A stretch of DNA of 64,000 bases. Origin: Methyloversatilis discipulorum (GTDB taxonomy: Bacteria; Pseudomonadota; Gammaproteobacteria; Burkholderiales; Rhodocyclaceae). The position numbers were made by a program, and so were the translations under genes. Positions 24,867-34,879 of the stretch are shown here, one piece after another; position 1 is the stretch's first letter, and each line of letters starts with the position of its first letter. The notes below the pieces were generated by a model that was not told where the DNA came from, searched no databases, and was given only the letters and a program-made list of their open reading frames with translations. Location: the NCBI RefSeq assembly GCF_018780585.1, contig NZ_JADMJL010000017.1, positions 112,170 through 176,169 of the forward strand. Direction: 5' to 3'.

Positions 24867-25658
24867 TCAGCCCCGCATATGCGACGGCTGCCCGTCGCCG
24901 TACACGGTTGCCCGCATTGTCTGCACGCGCGGAAGGGAGCGCTTGCGCGTGCTGCGCGCACCCAGCGCGCCGCCGGCCGCGGCGGACAGCAAGGACAGGA
25001 GGATCGCCACGCTGAGCCAGGTGCTGACGATGGACGCGGCCTTCGCCGCGTCGGTCAGGCCCTCGGCGGTGCGCGTGCCGTCCGGGCCGAGCATGGCCAT
25101 CGCTTCGTCCACCGCCTGTTGCGCCTGTTCGTCGGCGAGCCCGAAGCGATCGCGCATCAGCGCCACCGCACCTTCACGGTCGCCGGCATTGACGCGGTCG
25201 ATGAGCTGGCCGATCGACGACGGGGCCGCCCCCTCGGCCACCGCTGCGGAGCGAACCGAGGCGACGCCAAAAGCGCCGGTGACCGCGTTGCCGGTCAGCG
25301 AACCGGTCAGGATGGCGAAGAACAGCATGGTCGCCCCCCAGGACACGATGCCGTGCAGCAAGCCGTCCGAGCCACGCTTGAGCGCACAGCAGCGCGCCGC
25401 CACATAGCCGCCGACAAAGGCGGATACCAGCATGTTGAAGGTGTTCCAGCTTGCTGCGACCATCGAGATACTGCCGCCGTCCGGGCGTTCGCCGGTGCCG
25501 TACACGGCAAAACCGGCGGCAATGCCGATCAGCATCATCAGCAGATGGGCGGACAGCCCTACCGCCAGTCCCGCGAAGATTGCGCTCCAGTGTATGCCGC
25601 TGTGCGGCGGCATCGCCTCGGCCCCGAACTGAATCGATTCAACGGTTCTTGTTTCCAT
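24867..25658 (-). CDS. multi-pass membrane protein of unknown function
   Basis: A 263-residue protein with an N-terminal helix (HWSAIFAGLAVGLSAHLLMM continuing hydrophobic), then two or three more (FNMLVSAFVGGYVAARCC and LHGIVSWGATMLFFAILTG). A soluble helical loop spans residues 130-205 (DREGAVALMRDRFGLADEQ), and a final helix follows (STWLSVAILLSLLSAAAGG). The pattern matches PRC-barrel-linked stress membrane proteins. I start at ATG 25658, after AAGGAGCGAGTC. A sigma-54-type promoter lies 54 bp upstream. Confidence 0.8.
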   Translation of the reverse strand: METRTVESIQFGAEAMPPHSGIHWSAIFAGLAVGLSAHLLMMLIGIAAGFAVYGTGERPDGGSISMVAASWNTFNMLVSAFVGGYVAARCCALKRGSDGLLHGIVSWGATMLFFAILTGSLTGNAVTGAFGVASVRSAAVAEGAAPSSIGQLIDRVNAGDREGAVALMRDRFGLADEQAQQAVDEAMAMLGPDGTRTAEGLTDAAKAASIVSTWLSVAILLSLLSAAAGGALGARSTRKRSLPRVQTMRATVYGDGQPSHMRG

Positions 25659-25711
25659 GACTCGCTCCTTGCGATTGGGATGGGATGCCCCGACAGGGGC
25701 AGCCCATTCAT

Positions 25712-25725
25712 GCAATCGACGTTCC
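25712..25725 (-). promoter_or_regulatory. sigma-54 promoter for the membrane/PRC-barrel unit
   Basis: The leftward strand reads GGAACGTCGATTGCA, with exact spacing, 54 bp before ATG 25658. Confidence 0.82.
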
Positions 25726-25769
25726 GCGCACGACGAAGGGCCGCCACCACGGCGCCCAGGCGGGCCCGA

Positions 25770-26138
25770 CTAGGCATCGACCATCGCCTCGCACTCGCTC
25801 TTGCAGCGCTCGCACACCTCGATGCAGGCGTCCATGTCGTCGAGGTCGCGGCAACGGGTGATGCAGGCATCACACAGGTCGGCGCAGACGGCGCACACCT
25901 GGCGGTGAAGGGTCGAGTTCATCGCCATCACCTCGGCAGCGGTCCCGCACATGCGCGCGCACACGAGCATGGTGCTCACATGCTCGGGCAAGGCATGCCG
26001 TCCGCCGAGCGACAGGCAATGACCGGTCGCCATGTGCAGGCAGATGCGCTCACATTCGTAGCAGGTGTCGATGCAGCGTTGCATTTCGGTCGCCAGCGGC
26101 GCGCCTGCGCTCGATGCCGTCGCGTCATTCGTTTCCAT
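25770..26138 (-). CDS. Cys-rich four-helix-bundle copper-binding protein (Csp-like)
   Basis: A 122-residue protein with about fourteen cysteines in CxxxC and CxxC pairs along four helices (MQRCIDTCYECERICLH, VCARMCGTA, CAVCADLCDACITRC, CIEVCERCKSEC). This is the pattern of Csp3-type and DUF326 proteins that store Cu(I) inside a helical bundle. No signal peptide is present, so it would be cytosolic. The start follows AGAGGGGAAATCC. Last gene of the five-gene ferritin-like/SDR unit. Confidence 0.87.
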   Translation of the reverse strand: METNDATASSAGAPLATEMQRCIDTCYECERICLHMATGHCLSLGGRHALPEHVSTMLVCARMCGTAAEVMAMNSTLHRQVCAVCADLCDACITRCRDLDDMDACIEVCERCKSECEAMVDA

Positions 26139-26158
26139 GGATTTCCCCTCTGGTTGGA

Positions 26159-27028
26159 TCAGCCATTGACGATTTCGCCACCGTTGGGATGCAGCACCTG
26201 CCCGGTCATGTAGCTGGAGTCGGCGCTGGCGAGGAAGACGTAGCTCGGTGCCACCTCCTCCGGCTGACCGGGCCGGCCCAGCGGCTCGTCGGTCCCGAAG
26301 GACGCGACCTCGTCCTTGTCGAAGGTCGCCGGGATCAGCGGCGTCCAGATCGGACCCGGCGCGACGGCATTGACCCGGATGCCCTGCTTGGCCAGCGCCG
26401 CCGACAGCGAGCGGGTGAAGGACACGATGGCGCCCTTGGAGGCGGCGTAGTCGATCAGGTGCGCACTGCCGCGGTAGGCGGTGACCGAGGTCGTGTTGAT
26501 GACGCAGGCGCCTTCCTTCAGATGAGGCAGCGCGAAACGCGTCAGGTGGAACATGCCGAAGATGTTGGTGCGGAAGGTGCGTTCGAGCTGATCCGTCGTG
26601 ATGTCGGTCAGGCTCGGCTGGGGATGCTGTTCGCCGGCGTTGTTCACGAGGATGTCGAGCCGGCCGAAATGCTCAATCGTGTCGTCCACCAGCTTGCGGC
26701 AGAAGCCCTCGTCGCCGATGTCGCCGGCGCGGAGAAGTCCACGCACCCCCTGCTCTTCGACCTCGGCCAGCGTGGCCTGCGCATCCTCGTGCTCGTCCAG
26801 GTAGGCGATCACCACGTGCGCCCCCTCCTTCGCGAACGCCACCGACACCGCGCGACCGATGCCGCTGTCGCCGCCGGTGACCAGGGCCACGCGGTCGCGC
26901 AGCTTCGCCGCGCCGCGGTAATCCTCCATCATGTCGCGCGGCGGCGGCTGCATCGGCAATTCCTGACCGGGCTGAACGTCCTGCTCCTGCGGGGGCACGC
27001 CGCCTGCAAGGTGGTTGCCATTGATCAC
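26159..27028 (-). CDS. short-chain dehydrogenase (YghA-type)
   Basis: A 289-residue SDR with the extended N-terminus of this subfamily (QPGQELPMQPPPRDMMEDY, then the cofactor site TGGDSGIG near residue 52). The NNAG motif (LVNNAGEQHP), the catalytic Ser region (INTTSVTAY) and YAASK follow. Such enzymes are common in general-stress regulons. The start is GTG 27028, after GGAGAGACCC. It sits between the DUF883-like and Csp-like genes, with gaps under 40 bp. Confidence 0.9.
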   Translation of the reverse strand: MINGNHLAGGVPPQEQDVQPGQELPMQPPPRDMMEDYRGAAKLRDRVALVTGGDSGIGRAVSVAFAKEGAHVVIAYLDEHEDAQATLAEVEEQGVRGLLRAGDIGDEGFCRKLVDDTIEHFGRLDILVNNAGEQHPQPSLTDITTDQLERTFRTNIFGMFHLTRFALPHLKEGACVINTTSVTAYRGSAHLIDYAASKGAIVSFTRSLSAALAKQGIRVNAVAPGPIWTPLIPATFDKDEVASFGTDEPLGRPGQPEEVAPSYVFLASADSSYMTGQVLHPNGGEIVNG

Positions 27029-27065
27029 GGGTCTCTCCTCCTCGTCCGATTCCGGTCGCCGCGTG

Positions 27066-27377
27066 TCAGCGCCAGTGCCAGCGCGAACTGCGATGCATCT
27101 TCATGCCGAGGCAGACACCGACCGCTGCGCTGACGAAGGACGCCAGCGCGAGCGCGGTGAACGGACGCGCCTGCACCCGCTCGCGGCAGTGCTCGCTCAT
27201 GTGCGAAAGCTGTTCGCGACAGCGCTGCATCCGTGTCGACTCGCTGCCCATCAGTTCCTCGCCGGCGTCGCCGCCGTAGTCGTCCACGATGGGATGGCCC
27301 GCGTCGCCGGCGTACACCTTCACTTCGTCGGTCGCGCGCGGCGTGGCTTCGGTTGCACGGGTACTCGATGTGGTCAT
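27066..27377 (-). CDS. DUF883/ElaB-like membrane-anchored protein
   Basis: A 103-residue protein. A soluble charged region (residues 1-72, with RMQRCREQLSHMSEHC) is followed by one C-terminal helix (PFTALALASFVSAAVGVCLG). This is the layout of ElaB/YqjD proteins, which tether ribosomes or other partners at the membrane in stationary phase. I start at ATG 27377, after GGAGGACGAACAG. It belongs to the ferritin-like/SDR unit. Confidence 0.75.
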   Translation of the reverse strand: MTTSSTRATEATPRATDEVKVYAGDAGHPIVDDYGGDAGEELMGSESTRMQRCREQLSHMSEHCRERVQARPFTALALASFVSAAVGVCLGMKMHRSSRWHWR

Positions 27378-27423
27378 CTGTTCGTCCTCCTGAGAAAAGG
27401 CAGCCTGTGGGCCGCGGGTGCCG

Positions 27424-28170
27424 TCAGTCCAGATCATCGACGACGGCGCGTTCCAGCCAGCCCTTCACCTGCTGCGCGTGTACCTGCTCGCGGGCAAGCG
27501 CCTCGCTGAAGGGCTTGATCAGGTCATCCTGGCCGGCCGAACCGGACAGGCGGATCAGCAGATCCCAGCCGGCGCCATCCGTCAGCTCGACCGACAGGAT
27601 GGTTTCGAGGCACTGGGCGATCGTCGTACGCGGATCGCTGAGCACCTGCATGGCGCCGCTGCTGGCGACGCCGGCCACGTCGGCACACGGGGTCTGGGCG
27701 GTCGGATCGGCGCCCAGCCCTTCGAGCGCCGAGGTAACGATGTGCATGTGCTCCAGTTCCTCGTCGCGGATGTGCTTCAGCTCGCCGATCGTAAAAGGCA
27801 GCGCGACGTCTGCCTGCACCGCCTCGGCCTTGTCGATCAGGGCCTGGTAGAGGCGCACGCCGGTGCGCTCGAAAGCCAGCCGCTCGCCCAGCTTGTCGAC
27901 CAGCACCTCGGGGCGATGGCCGGTCAGCTTCGACAGGCCGGTCGCCAGCACGCCGGTCAGCGTGGTGGGTATCGGCACCGAGCCGATACGCTCGGCGGCG
28001 TGGACGGATTCGGCGCGGACGGAGGCAATCGAACGCCCTTCAAGTACGCCATCGATGTGTGAAGGTCCGGAAGGGGACTGTTCGTCGGCGAAGGCCTGCA
28101 TGTTCTGCACGGTGTGCAGCGAGGTCTGCGCGCCGGTACGGTTGAAACCGCTGCGGGTCACGTTCTCCAT
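27424..28170 (-). CDS. ferritin-like domain protein
   Basis: A 248-residue protein whose first 80 residues are disordered. From about residue 90 it forms a four-helix bundle with paired ExxH-type metal positions: GERLAFERTGVRLYQAL, then DEELEHMHIV, then VELTDGAGWDLL, then AREQVHAQQV. This suggests a di-iron or manganese site, though whether it is active is not known. It follows the larger ferritin-like gene by 25 bp. Confidence 0.83.
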   Translation of the reverse strand: MENVTRSGFNRTGAQTSLHTVQNMQAFADEQSPSGPSHIDGVLEGRSIASVRAESVHAAERIGSVPIPTTLTGVLATGLSKLTGHRPEVLVDKLGERLAFERTGVRLYQALIDKAEAVQADVALPFTIGELKHIRDEELEHMHIVTSALEGLGADPTAQTPCADVAGVASSGAMQVLSDPRTTIAQCLETILSVELTDGAGWDLLIRLSGSAGQDDLIKPFSEALAREQVHAQQVKGWLERAVVDDLD

Positions 28171-28195
28171 GTTTCGTACTCCTGTCGGCAGGTTG

Positions 28196-29359
28196 TCACG
28201 CGGCGCGGGCGAGCGGACGGTTCAGTTCGGTGCCCGAAGTCCAGTGATAGGCGGCCGCCACTTCGGTCGACGGCGAGCCGTCGGCGTTGACGCGCTCGCG
28301 ATAGGCGATGGACGCCGGGTTTTCCTGCTCGACCGGCACGAAATCCGGCCCGCTGGCGCGAAGGTCCACCTCGGTCGCCAGCACTTCGCGCACGAACTCG
28401 CGCTGACTGTGGAAGGGCAAGGGCGCGGGCAGTTCGCGCGACAGCACCTCGGCCGGATCGCGCCGCTCGTGCTGCTTCATCAGCTCGCACACGTGGTGGA
28501 GATGGCCCAGCTCGTAATCGCAGAATCTTTCCCACAGCGCGCGCAGGCGCGGATTGCTTTCCGACTGCGCGCAGCTGTAGTAGCCATAGACCTCGGCCGC
28601 CTCGTGCAGCAGCCACAGCTCGAGGAAGCTCTGCCGCGGATTCAGCAGCGAACCGTACTGCGTCACGTGCTGTTCCTCGATCGACGCGATCTCGGCGTAG
28701 AGCTGACGCGCCACCGGGTCGGCGAAGGTCGGGCCTATCGTCATGTAGAAGTCGTGCGTCTGGTACTCGGCCGCGGTGATCAGCGTCGCATGCAGTTTCG
28801 ACAGCAGATCGGCCTTCGCGGTATAGGGGTGGCGCAGGTCGTCCTCCGGTGCGCGGTGTTCGTCCACCGTCGGACGCCCTGGCACGATGTCGGTATTGCC
28901 CTGCAGGATGTTGTTGGCGTCCTTGCCCTCCATCCGGTCCAGCAGCGCCGAATAGCGGTACAGGTGATCGAAGTCCTCCAGCAGGCCGAAGCGGTACACC
29001 TGCGCCAGATAGGGATCGGGTTCCTGCTGCGCCACGGCAGCCGTCACTTCGATCGCCACCTGCTCGTAAGCGATGGTGGTTTCGAGCGGCGAGTGATCGG
29101 CGCCGATCAGCCAGCTCACCGCCGTCGCCTGGTGCTGTTCGATGCGCCGGACGCGCGCCAGCGGCAATCGCAGATCGGCATTCATCCGCGCCCCGATATG
29201 CGACAGACGAAGGGCATCCAGTTCGATGCCGTTCATCAGGATGATGCGGACGCGCGTGAATGCCTCGTCGTCGAGCTTGCTGATGGGCTGGCCCGCCATC
29301 TCCTTCCAGGTCAGTCCCTGCTTGTCGAGCGGCACGCCCTTGTGGTCGAGAAGATTCAT
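28196..29359 (-). CDS. large ferritin-like domain protein
   Basis: A 387-residue, mostly helical protein. Candidate metal ligands lie in TTIAYEQVAIE, EDFDHLYRYSAL, SIEEQHVTQYGSL, HEAAEVYGYY and YELGHLHHV. It is longer than a single ferritin domain and may be a tandem or extended bundle. I start at ATG 29359, after GGAGACCCCAG, rather than at 29389, which would run through the small palindrome TTCTTGCGAAGAA (29373-29385). It heads a five-gene unit that ends at 25770, driven by the sigma-54-type site at 29432. Confidence 0.8.
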   Translation of the reverse strand: MNLLDHKGVPLDKQGLTWKEMAGQPISKLDDEAFTRVRIILMNGIELDALRLSHIGARMNADLRLPLARVRRIEQHQATAVSWLIGADHSPLETTIAYEQVAIEVTAAVAQQEPDPYLAQVYRFGLLEDFDHLYRYSALLDRMEGKDANNILQGNTDIVPGRPTVDEHRAPEDDLRHPYTAKADLLSKLHATLITAAEYQTHDFYMTIGPTFADPVARQLYAEIASIEEQHVTQYGSLLNPRQSFLELWLLHEAAEVYGYYSCAQSESNPRLRALWERFCDYELGHLHHVCELMKQHERRDPAEVLSRELPAPLPFHSQREFVREVLATEVDLRASGPDFVPVEQENPASIAYRERVNADGSPSTEVAAAYHWTSGTELNRPLARAA

Positions 29360-29431
29360 CTGGGGTCTCCACTTCTTGCGAAGAAACACATGTCGGAATG
29401 CAGCGGCGAAGCGCTGCCTGTCCGGATGCCT

Positions 29432-29445
29432 GCAAGGGGTGTTCC
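29432..29445 (-). promoter_or_regulatory. sigma-54 promoter for the ferritin-like/SDR/Csp unit
   Basis: The leftward strand reads GGAACACCCCTTGCA, with exact -24/-12 spacing, 73 bp before ATG 29359. A perfect hairpin (CCGCAG, loop of 4, CTGCGG; 29448-29463) and the palindrome GACGCGCCGCGTC (29474-29486) lie just upstream. Confidence 0.78.
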
Positions 29446-29495
29446 CGCCGCAGCCGACTGCGGGTCCGGCGCCGACGCGCCGCGTCCGGTAGGAA

Positions 29496-32400
29496 TTACA
29501 GCGCGGGAAACGTTTTTTCCGCGCCGCTCGCTTCGATCAGCGCGCCCAGCGGCAGGCCGACCATGTCAGGCCGGTTGTCCAGTTCGTAGCGCAGTTCGTA
29601 GAGCAGGCGTTCGAGCGAGAACAGTTCGAGGAAATCGCCGGCCGCCGCGGGCAGAGAACTTCCGCCCGAGTAACCATTCAGGAAGACGGCGACCGCGTCG
29701 GCACAGGCCGCAGGCGCCATCGTCGCCAGTTCGCCCGCGCGCTCAGGTTGGGTGTGCAGCACACGCTGCGCGGCCGTCCGGATCACGTAATCGATGGAGC
29801 GGATCATGCAGGCGACGTCACGCAGCGCAGGCTGCTTGCTGCGGCGCGCCTCCACCGGGCGCGCGGGCTCGCCCTCGAAGTCGACGATGATGAAGGCCTC
29901 CTGCGCACGCAGGACCTGACCGAGATGCAGATCGCCATGGATGCGGATGCACTGCATCGCGCTCGCGTCGAGCGGCAGCGCCATCAGTTGCTGCCGCAGC
30001 ACCTCGCGCCGGGCGAGCAGCAGGGCGGTGTCGTCGGCGATCCGGCGATCGAGGCGGTCGCGCGCGCCCTCCAGCTGAACGAAGCTGCGCTCCAGTTCGA
30101 GCAGCACGCGCTCGCGCATCGCCTGCGCCTCGGCGGCGGCGAGCGGCACCGGCGCGAAGGCGGGATCGCGTCCGGCATCGGCAAGGGTGGCGTGCAGATC
30201 GGCCACAGCCCGGCCGAGCGCGCTCATCTGCACCATGAATATCCGGTTCAGCCCCGGATACTCGTCCATCGGTTCGACGCTGCCCGGCCAGGCATCGCTG
30301 GAAAACATGCGCGCGAAGTGTTCCAGCGCGTAGTCCCACGCCGTTCCCTGGTTGTCGACGCGCTGCTGGGCGATGGCCAGCGCGCAGCGCCGGCCGTCGG
30401 CGGCCTCGTACTCGACCGCACCGGCAAGCTGCGGGGTACCCGGAAAGCCGCGTGCGGCAAGGAAGCGGCCGATCTCGATCTCCGGATTCAGTCCGGCCTG
30501 CAGCTGCCGGTAGGCCTTCAGGTAAAGACGCGGGCCCATGAACACGCCGGTATTGGTCTGGTCGGCCGCGGCGGGCCGGACCTCGTCGTCCGGCGCCGGC
30601 CGCAGTTCGGACCAGCCCGCCTCGCGCTGGAAAACCAGCTTGCCGGCTGCCAGCGGCAACGTGTCGGCGCGTTCGAGCGCGTCGGCGAAAGCACGGCAGA
30701 ACAGCACATCGGCGAAGGCGTCGTAAAGCAGACCCATGCGCGCCTGCTCGCGTACGCGAGCCAGCGCCGCGCCGCCGACGCGGTCGGCGGGGTAATCGGC
30801 CTCGTCCTCCCACGCCGTCGCGAGCGGCAGGAAGTAGTACTGGGATGGCCCCTCGGCGAAGTCGACGCGCAGCACTGACAGCAGCCACGAGCCGCCGTTG
30901 GCACGCCACTCGCGCACTTCGTCCAGACTTACCCGTGTCGGCGTCGCGGACTTTGCGGCGAACCAGCGGCGCGTGCGCAGGAAGGGCAGCATCGCTTCAT
31001 CGAGCAGGCGTTCGCGGTTGCGCCGCGCGATGACGCTGCGCACCGGACTGCCGCCGTCGCCGCCGACGAACGTTTCCCAGCCGTGGGTCAGCACCAGGAT
31101 GGGCAGATCGGGCTGCGGCATGCGGTCCTCGTGCCACTCGGGCGGCGGCGCCTGCGCCGACAGTTCGAAGGCGTAGAAGCCGTGGCCGGGCAAGGTGAGC
31201 AGATAGGGCAGACGGCCGACCGGCGGAAAGGCCGCGCGTCCGCTGATTTCCATCGGCACCCTGCCCTCGTGCCGCGACAGATCGAGTTCGGCCGCCTGCG
31301 GCGTGCGTGCGAGATTGGCCACGCACAGCACGCGCTGCTCGTTGCCCTGCTCGTCGACATACTCCCGCAGATAGGCCAGCACCTTGCGGTTGCCCGGTTC
31401 GAGGAAGACCAGCGAACCGCGCCCGAAGGCGCGCAAGCTGCGCCGCATCGCGATCAGGCGGCGGGTGAAGTTGAGCAGCGAATGCGGGTTGCGCGCCTGC
31501 GCCTCGACATTGATCGCGTGGTAACCGTAGACCGGGTCCATGACGGGCGGCAGGTAAAGCTGCTGCGGATCGGCGCGCGAAAAGCCGGCGTTGCGGTCGG
31601 ACGTCCATTGCATCGGCGTGCGCACACCGTTGCGGTCGCCCAGATAGACGTTGTCCCCCATACCCAGTTCGTCGCCGTAATAGACGATGGGCGAGCCGGG
31701 CAGCGTGAACAGCAGGAAGGACATCAGTTCGATGCGGTCGCGGCTGTTCTCCAGCAGCGGCGCCAGACGGCGGCGGATGCCGACGTTGAGCCGCATGCGC
31801 TGATCGTTGGCGAAGAACTGCCACATGTAGTCGCGCTCGCGATCGGTCACCATTTCCAGCGTCAGTTCATCGTGATTGCGGAGGAAGATGGCCCACTGGC
31901 AGTTCTCCGGAATGTCCGGCGTCTGCCGCATGATGTCGGTGACCGGGTAGCGGTCCTCCTGCGCCAGCGCCATGAACAGCCGCGGCATCAGCGGAAAGTG
32001 ATAGGCCATGTGGCATTCGTCGCCATCACCGAAGTATTCGCGCACGTCCTCCGGCCACTGGTTGGCTTCGGCCAGCAGGATGCGTCCGCGATAGTGTTCG
32101 TCGATGACGCGACGGATCTCGCGGATGGTGGCGTGCGTTTCGGCCAGATTCTCGTTGCTCGTGCCTTCGCGTTCGCGCAGGTAGGGTACGGCGTCGAGAC
32201 GGAAGCCGTCGACGCCGATGTCCAGCCAGAAGCGCATCGTGCGCAGCACCGCGCGCAGCACGCGCGGGTTCTCGAAACTGAGGTCGGGCTGGTGGCTGAA
32301 GAAGCGGTGCCAGTAGTAGGCGCCGGCCACCGGATCCCAGGTCCAGTTCGACGTTTCGGTATCGGTGAAGATGATGCGCGTGCCGGCATAGCGTTCCGGG

Positions 32401-32846
32401 TCATCGCTCCACACGTAGTAGTCGCGCTTGGACGACCCCTTGGGTGCGCGGCGGGCTGCCTGGAACCAGGGGTGCTGGTCCGAGGTGTGGTTGATCACCA
32501 GTTCGGTGATCACGCGCAGGCCACGGCGGTGCGCCTCGCGCACGAAGTGGCGGAAGTCGGCGCGCGTGCCGTAGGCCGGCAGCACGCCGTGGTAGTCGGC
32601 CACGTCGTAGCCGTCGTCCTTCAGCGGCGACGGGTAGAAGGGCAGCAGCCACAGCGTGTCCACGCCGAGATCGCGGATGTAGTCGAGCTTCTGCGTCAGG
32701 CCGGCGAAATCGCCGACGCCGTCGTCGTTGGAATCGAAGAAGGCCTTGACGTGCAGTTCGTAGATGACCGCATCCTTGAACCACAGTGGGTCATCGGCCC
32801 GCTGCGGGTGGAGCGGGCCGGCGGCCCCGGTATCGATGCGGTCCAT
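29496..32846 (-). CDS. treS: trehalose synthase-maltokinase fusion (TreS-Mak/Pep2)
   Basis: An 1116-residue fusion. Residues 1 to about 550 are a GH13 trehalose synthase that interconverts trehalose and maltose. Its nucleophile lies in [10 protein letters not shown], its acid/base in [10 protein letters not shown] and the third acid in RNHDELTLE. Residues about 620-1116 are a maltokinase with the kinase motifs HGDLHLGQ and VDFEGEP, making maltose-1-phosphate. Together with GlgE and GlgB it converts trehalose to branched alpha-glucan. I start at ATG 32846, after a GGAGG ribosome site. It follows glgE by 11 bp. Confidence 0.95.
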   Translation of the reverse strand: MDRIDTGAAGPLHPQRADDPLWFKDAVIYELHVKAFFDSNDDGVGDFAGLTQKLDYIRDLGVDTLWLLPFYPSPLKDDGYDVADYHGVLPAYGTRADFRHFVREAHRRGLRVITELVINHTSDQHPWFQAARRAPKGSSKRDYYVWSDDPERYAGTRIIFTDTETSNWTWDPVAGAYYWHRFFSHQPDLSFENPRVLRAVLRTMRFWLDIGVDGFRLDAVPYLREREGTSNENLAETHATIREIRRVIDEHYRGRILLAEANQWPEDVREYFGDGDECHMAYHFPLMPRLFMALAQEDRYPVTDIMRQTPDIPENCQWAIFLRNHDELTLEMVTDRERDYMWQFFANDQRMRLNVGIRRRLAPLLENSRDRIELMSFLLFTLPGSPIVYYGDELGMGDNVYLGDRNGVRTPMQWTSDRNAGFSRADPQQLYLPPVMDPVYGYHAINVEAQARNPHSLLNFTRRLIAMRRSLRAFGRGSLVFLEPGNRKVLAYLREYVDEQGNEQRVLCVANLARTPQAAELDLSRHEGRVPMEISGRAAFPPVGRLPYLLTLPGHGFYAFELSAQAPPPEWHEDRMPQPDLPILVLTHGWETFVGGDGGSPVRSVIARRNRERLLDEAMLPFLRTRRWFAAKSATPTRVSLDEVREWRANGGSWLLSVLRVDFAEGPSQYYFLPLATAWEDEADYPADRVGGAALARVREQARMGLLYDAFADVLFCRAFADALERADTLPLAAGKLVFQREAGWSELRPAPDDEVRPAAADQTNTGVFMGPRLYLKAYRQLQAGLNPEIEIGRFLAARGFPGTPQLAGAVEYEAADGRRCALAIAQQRVDNQGTAWDYALEHFARMFSSDAWPGSVEPMDEYPGLNRIFMVQMSALGRAVADLHATLADAGRDPAFAPVPLAAAEAQAMRERVLLELERSFVQLEGARDRLDRRIADDTALLLARREVLRQQLMALPLDASAMQCIRIHGDLHLGQVLRAQEAFIIVDFEGEPARPVEARRSKQPALRDVACMIRSIDYVIRTAAQRVLHTQPERAGELATMAPAACADAVAVFLNGYSGGSSLPAAAGDFLELFSLERLLYELRYELDNRPDMVGLPLGALIEASGAEKTFPAL

Positions 32847-32857
32847 GGCGCCTCCGG

Positions 32858-34879
32858 TCAAAGGTAGTAGTCGAAGTCGCGCTCGCTGCGCACGCGCCGT
32901 CGCACCTGGAACACGTGCGCGGGCAGGCGCTGCGGATCGAGCCGCACGAAGTTGCGTCCCGGTGCCCACTGATAGCGCTCGCCGCCCAGCAGGTCGTGCA
33001 TCTGCACGCTGCCCTCATCGTCACCACCGCCGTACGCGGCCGGATCAAGTTCGAGCCAGCCGGTGTGCACGTGATGCGGATCCAGATTGACCACGACGAC
33101 GACCGCGTTGCCGCTGGCCGCATCGTGCTTCGCATAGGCGATCAGCTGTTCGTTGTCGACCGGCAGGAAACGCAGGCCGCCCGGGAACTGCAGCGCCGGG
33201 TTGTCGCGACGGATGCGGTTGATGGTGGTGATCAGCGGCGCCAGTCCGTCGCCGTCGGCGTGCCCGCCCTCGCGCAACTGGTACTTCTCGGAGTCGAGAT
33301 ATTCCTCGCTGCCCGGCTCGCGCGGGCGTGCCTCCATGCGCTCAAAGGCCGGCCCGTAGATGCCGTAGCTGGTGCCCAGCGTTGCCGCCAGCACGAGCCG
33401 CGCGACGAAGGCGGGGCGACCGCCGCTCTGCAGGTACTCGGGCAGGATGTCGGGCGTGTTCGGCCACAGATTGGGCCGGAAGTAATCGCGCCCCGGCCCT
33501 GCACTCAGTTCCTCGAGGTAGTCGGTCAGCTCGGCACGCGTGTTGCGCCAGGTGAAATAGGTGTAGGACTGGTTGAAGCCGAGCTTCGCCAGGCGGTGCA
33601 TCACCTGCGGTCGCGTGAAGGCCTCGGACAGGAACACCAGGTCCGGATGCTCGCGGCGCAGCGTGCCGATCAGCCACTCCCAGAAGGCAAAGGACTTGGT
33701 GTGCGGGTTGTCCACCCGGAACACCTTGACGCCCTGCGCGATCCAGTGCCGGAAGATGCCGGCCAGCGCCTGCCACAGACCGCGCCAGTCCTCGCACTCG
33801 AAATCGAAGGGATAGATGTCCTGGTACTTCTTGGGCGGATTCTCGGCGTACTGGACGCTGCCGTCCGGGCGACGACGGAACCACTGCGGACAGTCGGTCA
33901 CCCACGGATGATCGGGCGCGCACTGCAGCGCGATGTCCAGCGCGATGTCGACGCCATGGCGCTCCGCTTCGCCGACCAGACGGCGGAAATCGTCGAGCGT
34001 GCCGAGCTGCGGATGCACTGCGGTGTGGCCGCCTTCGGCTGCACCGATCGCCCACGGACTGCCCGGCTCGTCGCGTCCGGCGACAACCACGCCGTTGCGC
34101 CCCTTGCGCCGCACCCGACCGATCGGATGCACCGGCGGCAGGTAGAGCACGTCGAAGCCCATCGCGGCAATCGCCGGCAGCCGCGCGATCACGTCGTCGA
34201 AGCGGCCGTGCCGGCCGCCCTCGCCCAGCGAGCGCGGGAACAGTTCGTACCAGGCACCGAAGCGCGCCAGTGCGCGGTCGACATCGAGCGGCATTGGCGC
34301 ATGGACGGCCGGCCAGCGACGGTCGGGATGGCGGCCGGCGACCTCGGCCATCGTGTCGTCGAGAGCGAGCGCCTTCAGCGCCGGTGCGTCGGCGTGCGCC
34401 CCGTCGTTGCGCAGTCGCTCCGCCCAGCGCAGCAGCTGGTTGCGGTCGGCCAGCGCGTCGCCCGCACGCACGGCCGCCGCCTCGGCCAGCGAGGCGCCTT
34501 CGAGCGCGGCGAGGCGGATGTCGGCGTCGTCGGTACGGCGCGCCATCTGCGAACGCCACGAACGGAAGGGGTCCACCCAGGCCGACACCGAATACCACCA
34601 GCGCCCGCAGCGATCGGGACGCAGCGTCGCGCGCCAGCGGTCGTTGCCCAGCGGCTGCATCGGTACCGCATGCCAGGTCGTCGCGCTCTCGTCGTCGCGC
34701 CGCCAGCACAGCAGCGCCAGCACCGCGTCATGGCCGTCGGCGAAGCAGCTCGCCTCCACCGTGAGCGTTTCACCGAGGCTGCGCTTCACGGCGAAGCGGC
34801 CCCCGTCGACCGCCGGCGTCAGGTCGGACACGACGGCGCGGATGCGGCCCTCGGCCGGAAGATCAGGCAGATGATCCAT
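32858..34879 (-). CDS. glgE: alpha-1,4-glucan:maltose-1-phosphate maltosyltransferase GlgE
   Basis: A 673-residue GH13 enzyme that adds maltosyl units from maltose-1-phosphate to the growing alpha-glucan. The N-terminal beta domain is followed by a catalytic barrel with [16 protein letters not shown] (nucleophile Asp), FLSEAFTRP (acid/base Glu) and the family hallmark [13 protein letters not shown]. Length and motifs match full-size GlgE. Its start overlaps the end of glgB by 17 bp, so translation is probably coupled. Confidence 0.96.
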   Translation of the reverse strand: MDHLPDLPAEGRIRAVVSDLTPAVDGGRFAVKRSLGETLTVEASCFADGHDAVLALLCWRRDDESATTWHAVPMQPLGNDRWRATLRPDRCGRWWYSVSAWVDPFRSWRSQMARRTDDADIRLAALEGASLAEAAAVRAGDALADRNQLLRWAERLRNDGAHADAPALKALALDDTMAEVAGRHPDRRWPAVHAPMPLDVDRALARFGAWYELFPRSLGEGGRHGRFDDVIARLPAIAAMGFDVLYLPPVHPIGRVRRKGRNGVVVAGRDEPGSPWAIGAAEGGHTAVHPQLGTLDDFRRLVGEAERHGVDIALDIALQCAPDHPWVTDCPQWFRRRPDGSVQYAENPPKKYQDIYPFDFECEDWRGLWQALAGIFRHWIAQGVKVFRVDNPHTKSFAFWEWLIGTLRREHPDLVFLSEAFTRPQVMHRLAKLGFNQSYTYFTWRNTRAELTDYLEELSAGPGRDYFRPNLWPNTPDILPEYLQSGGRPAFVARLVLAATLGTSYGIYGPAFERMEARPREPGSEEYLDSEKYQLREGGHADGDGLAPLITTINRIRRDNPALQFPGGLRFLPVDNEQLIAYAKHDAASGNAVVVVVNLDPHHVHTGWLELDPAAYGGGDDEGSVQMHDLLGGERYQWAPGRNFVRLDPQRLPAHVFQVRRRVRSERDFDYYL

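Noticed and set aside
29496..29530. Hairpin GCGCGG/CCCGCGC at the treS 3' end as a terminator
   Set aside because: It overlaps the last codons and is not followed by a T-run on the leftward strand.
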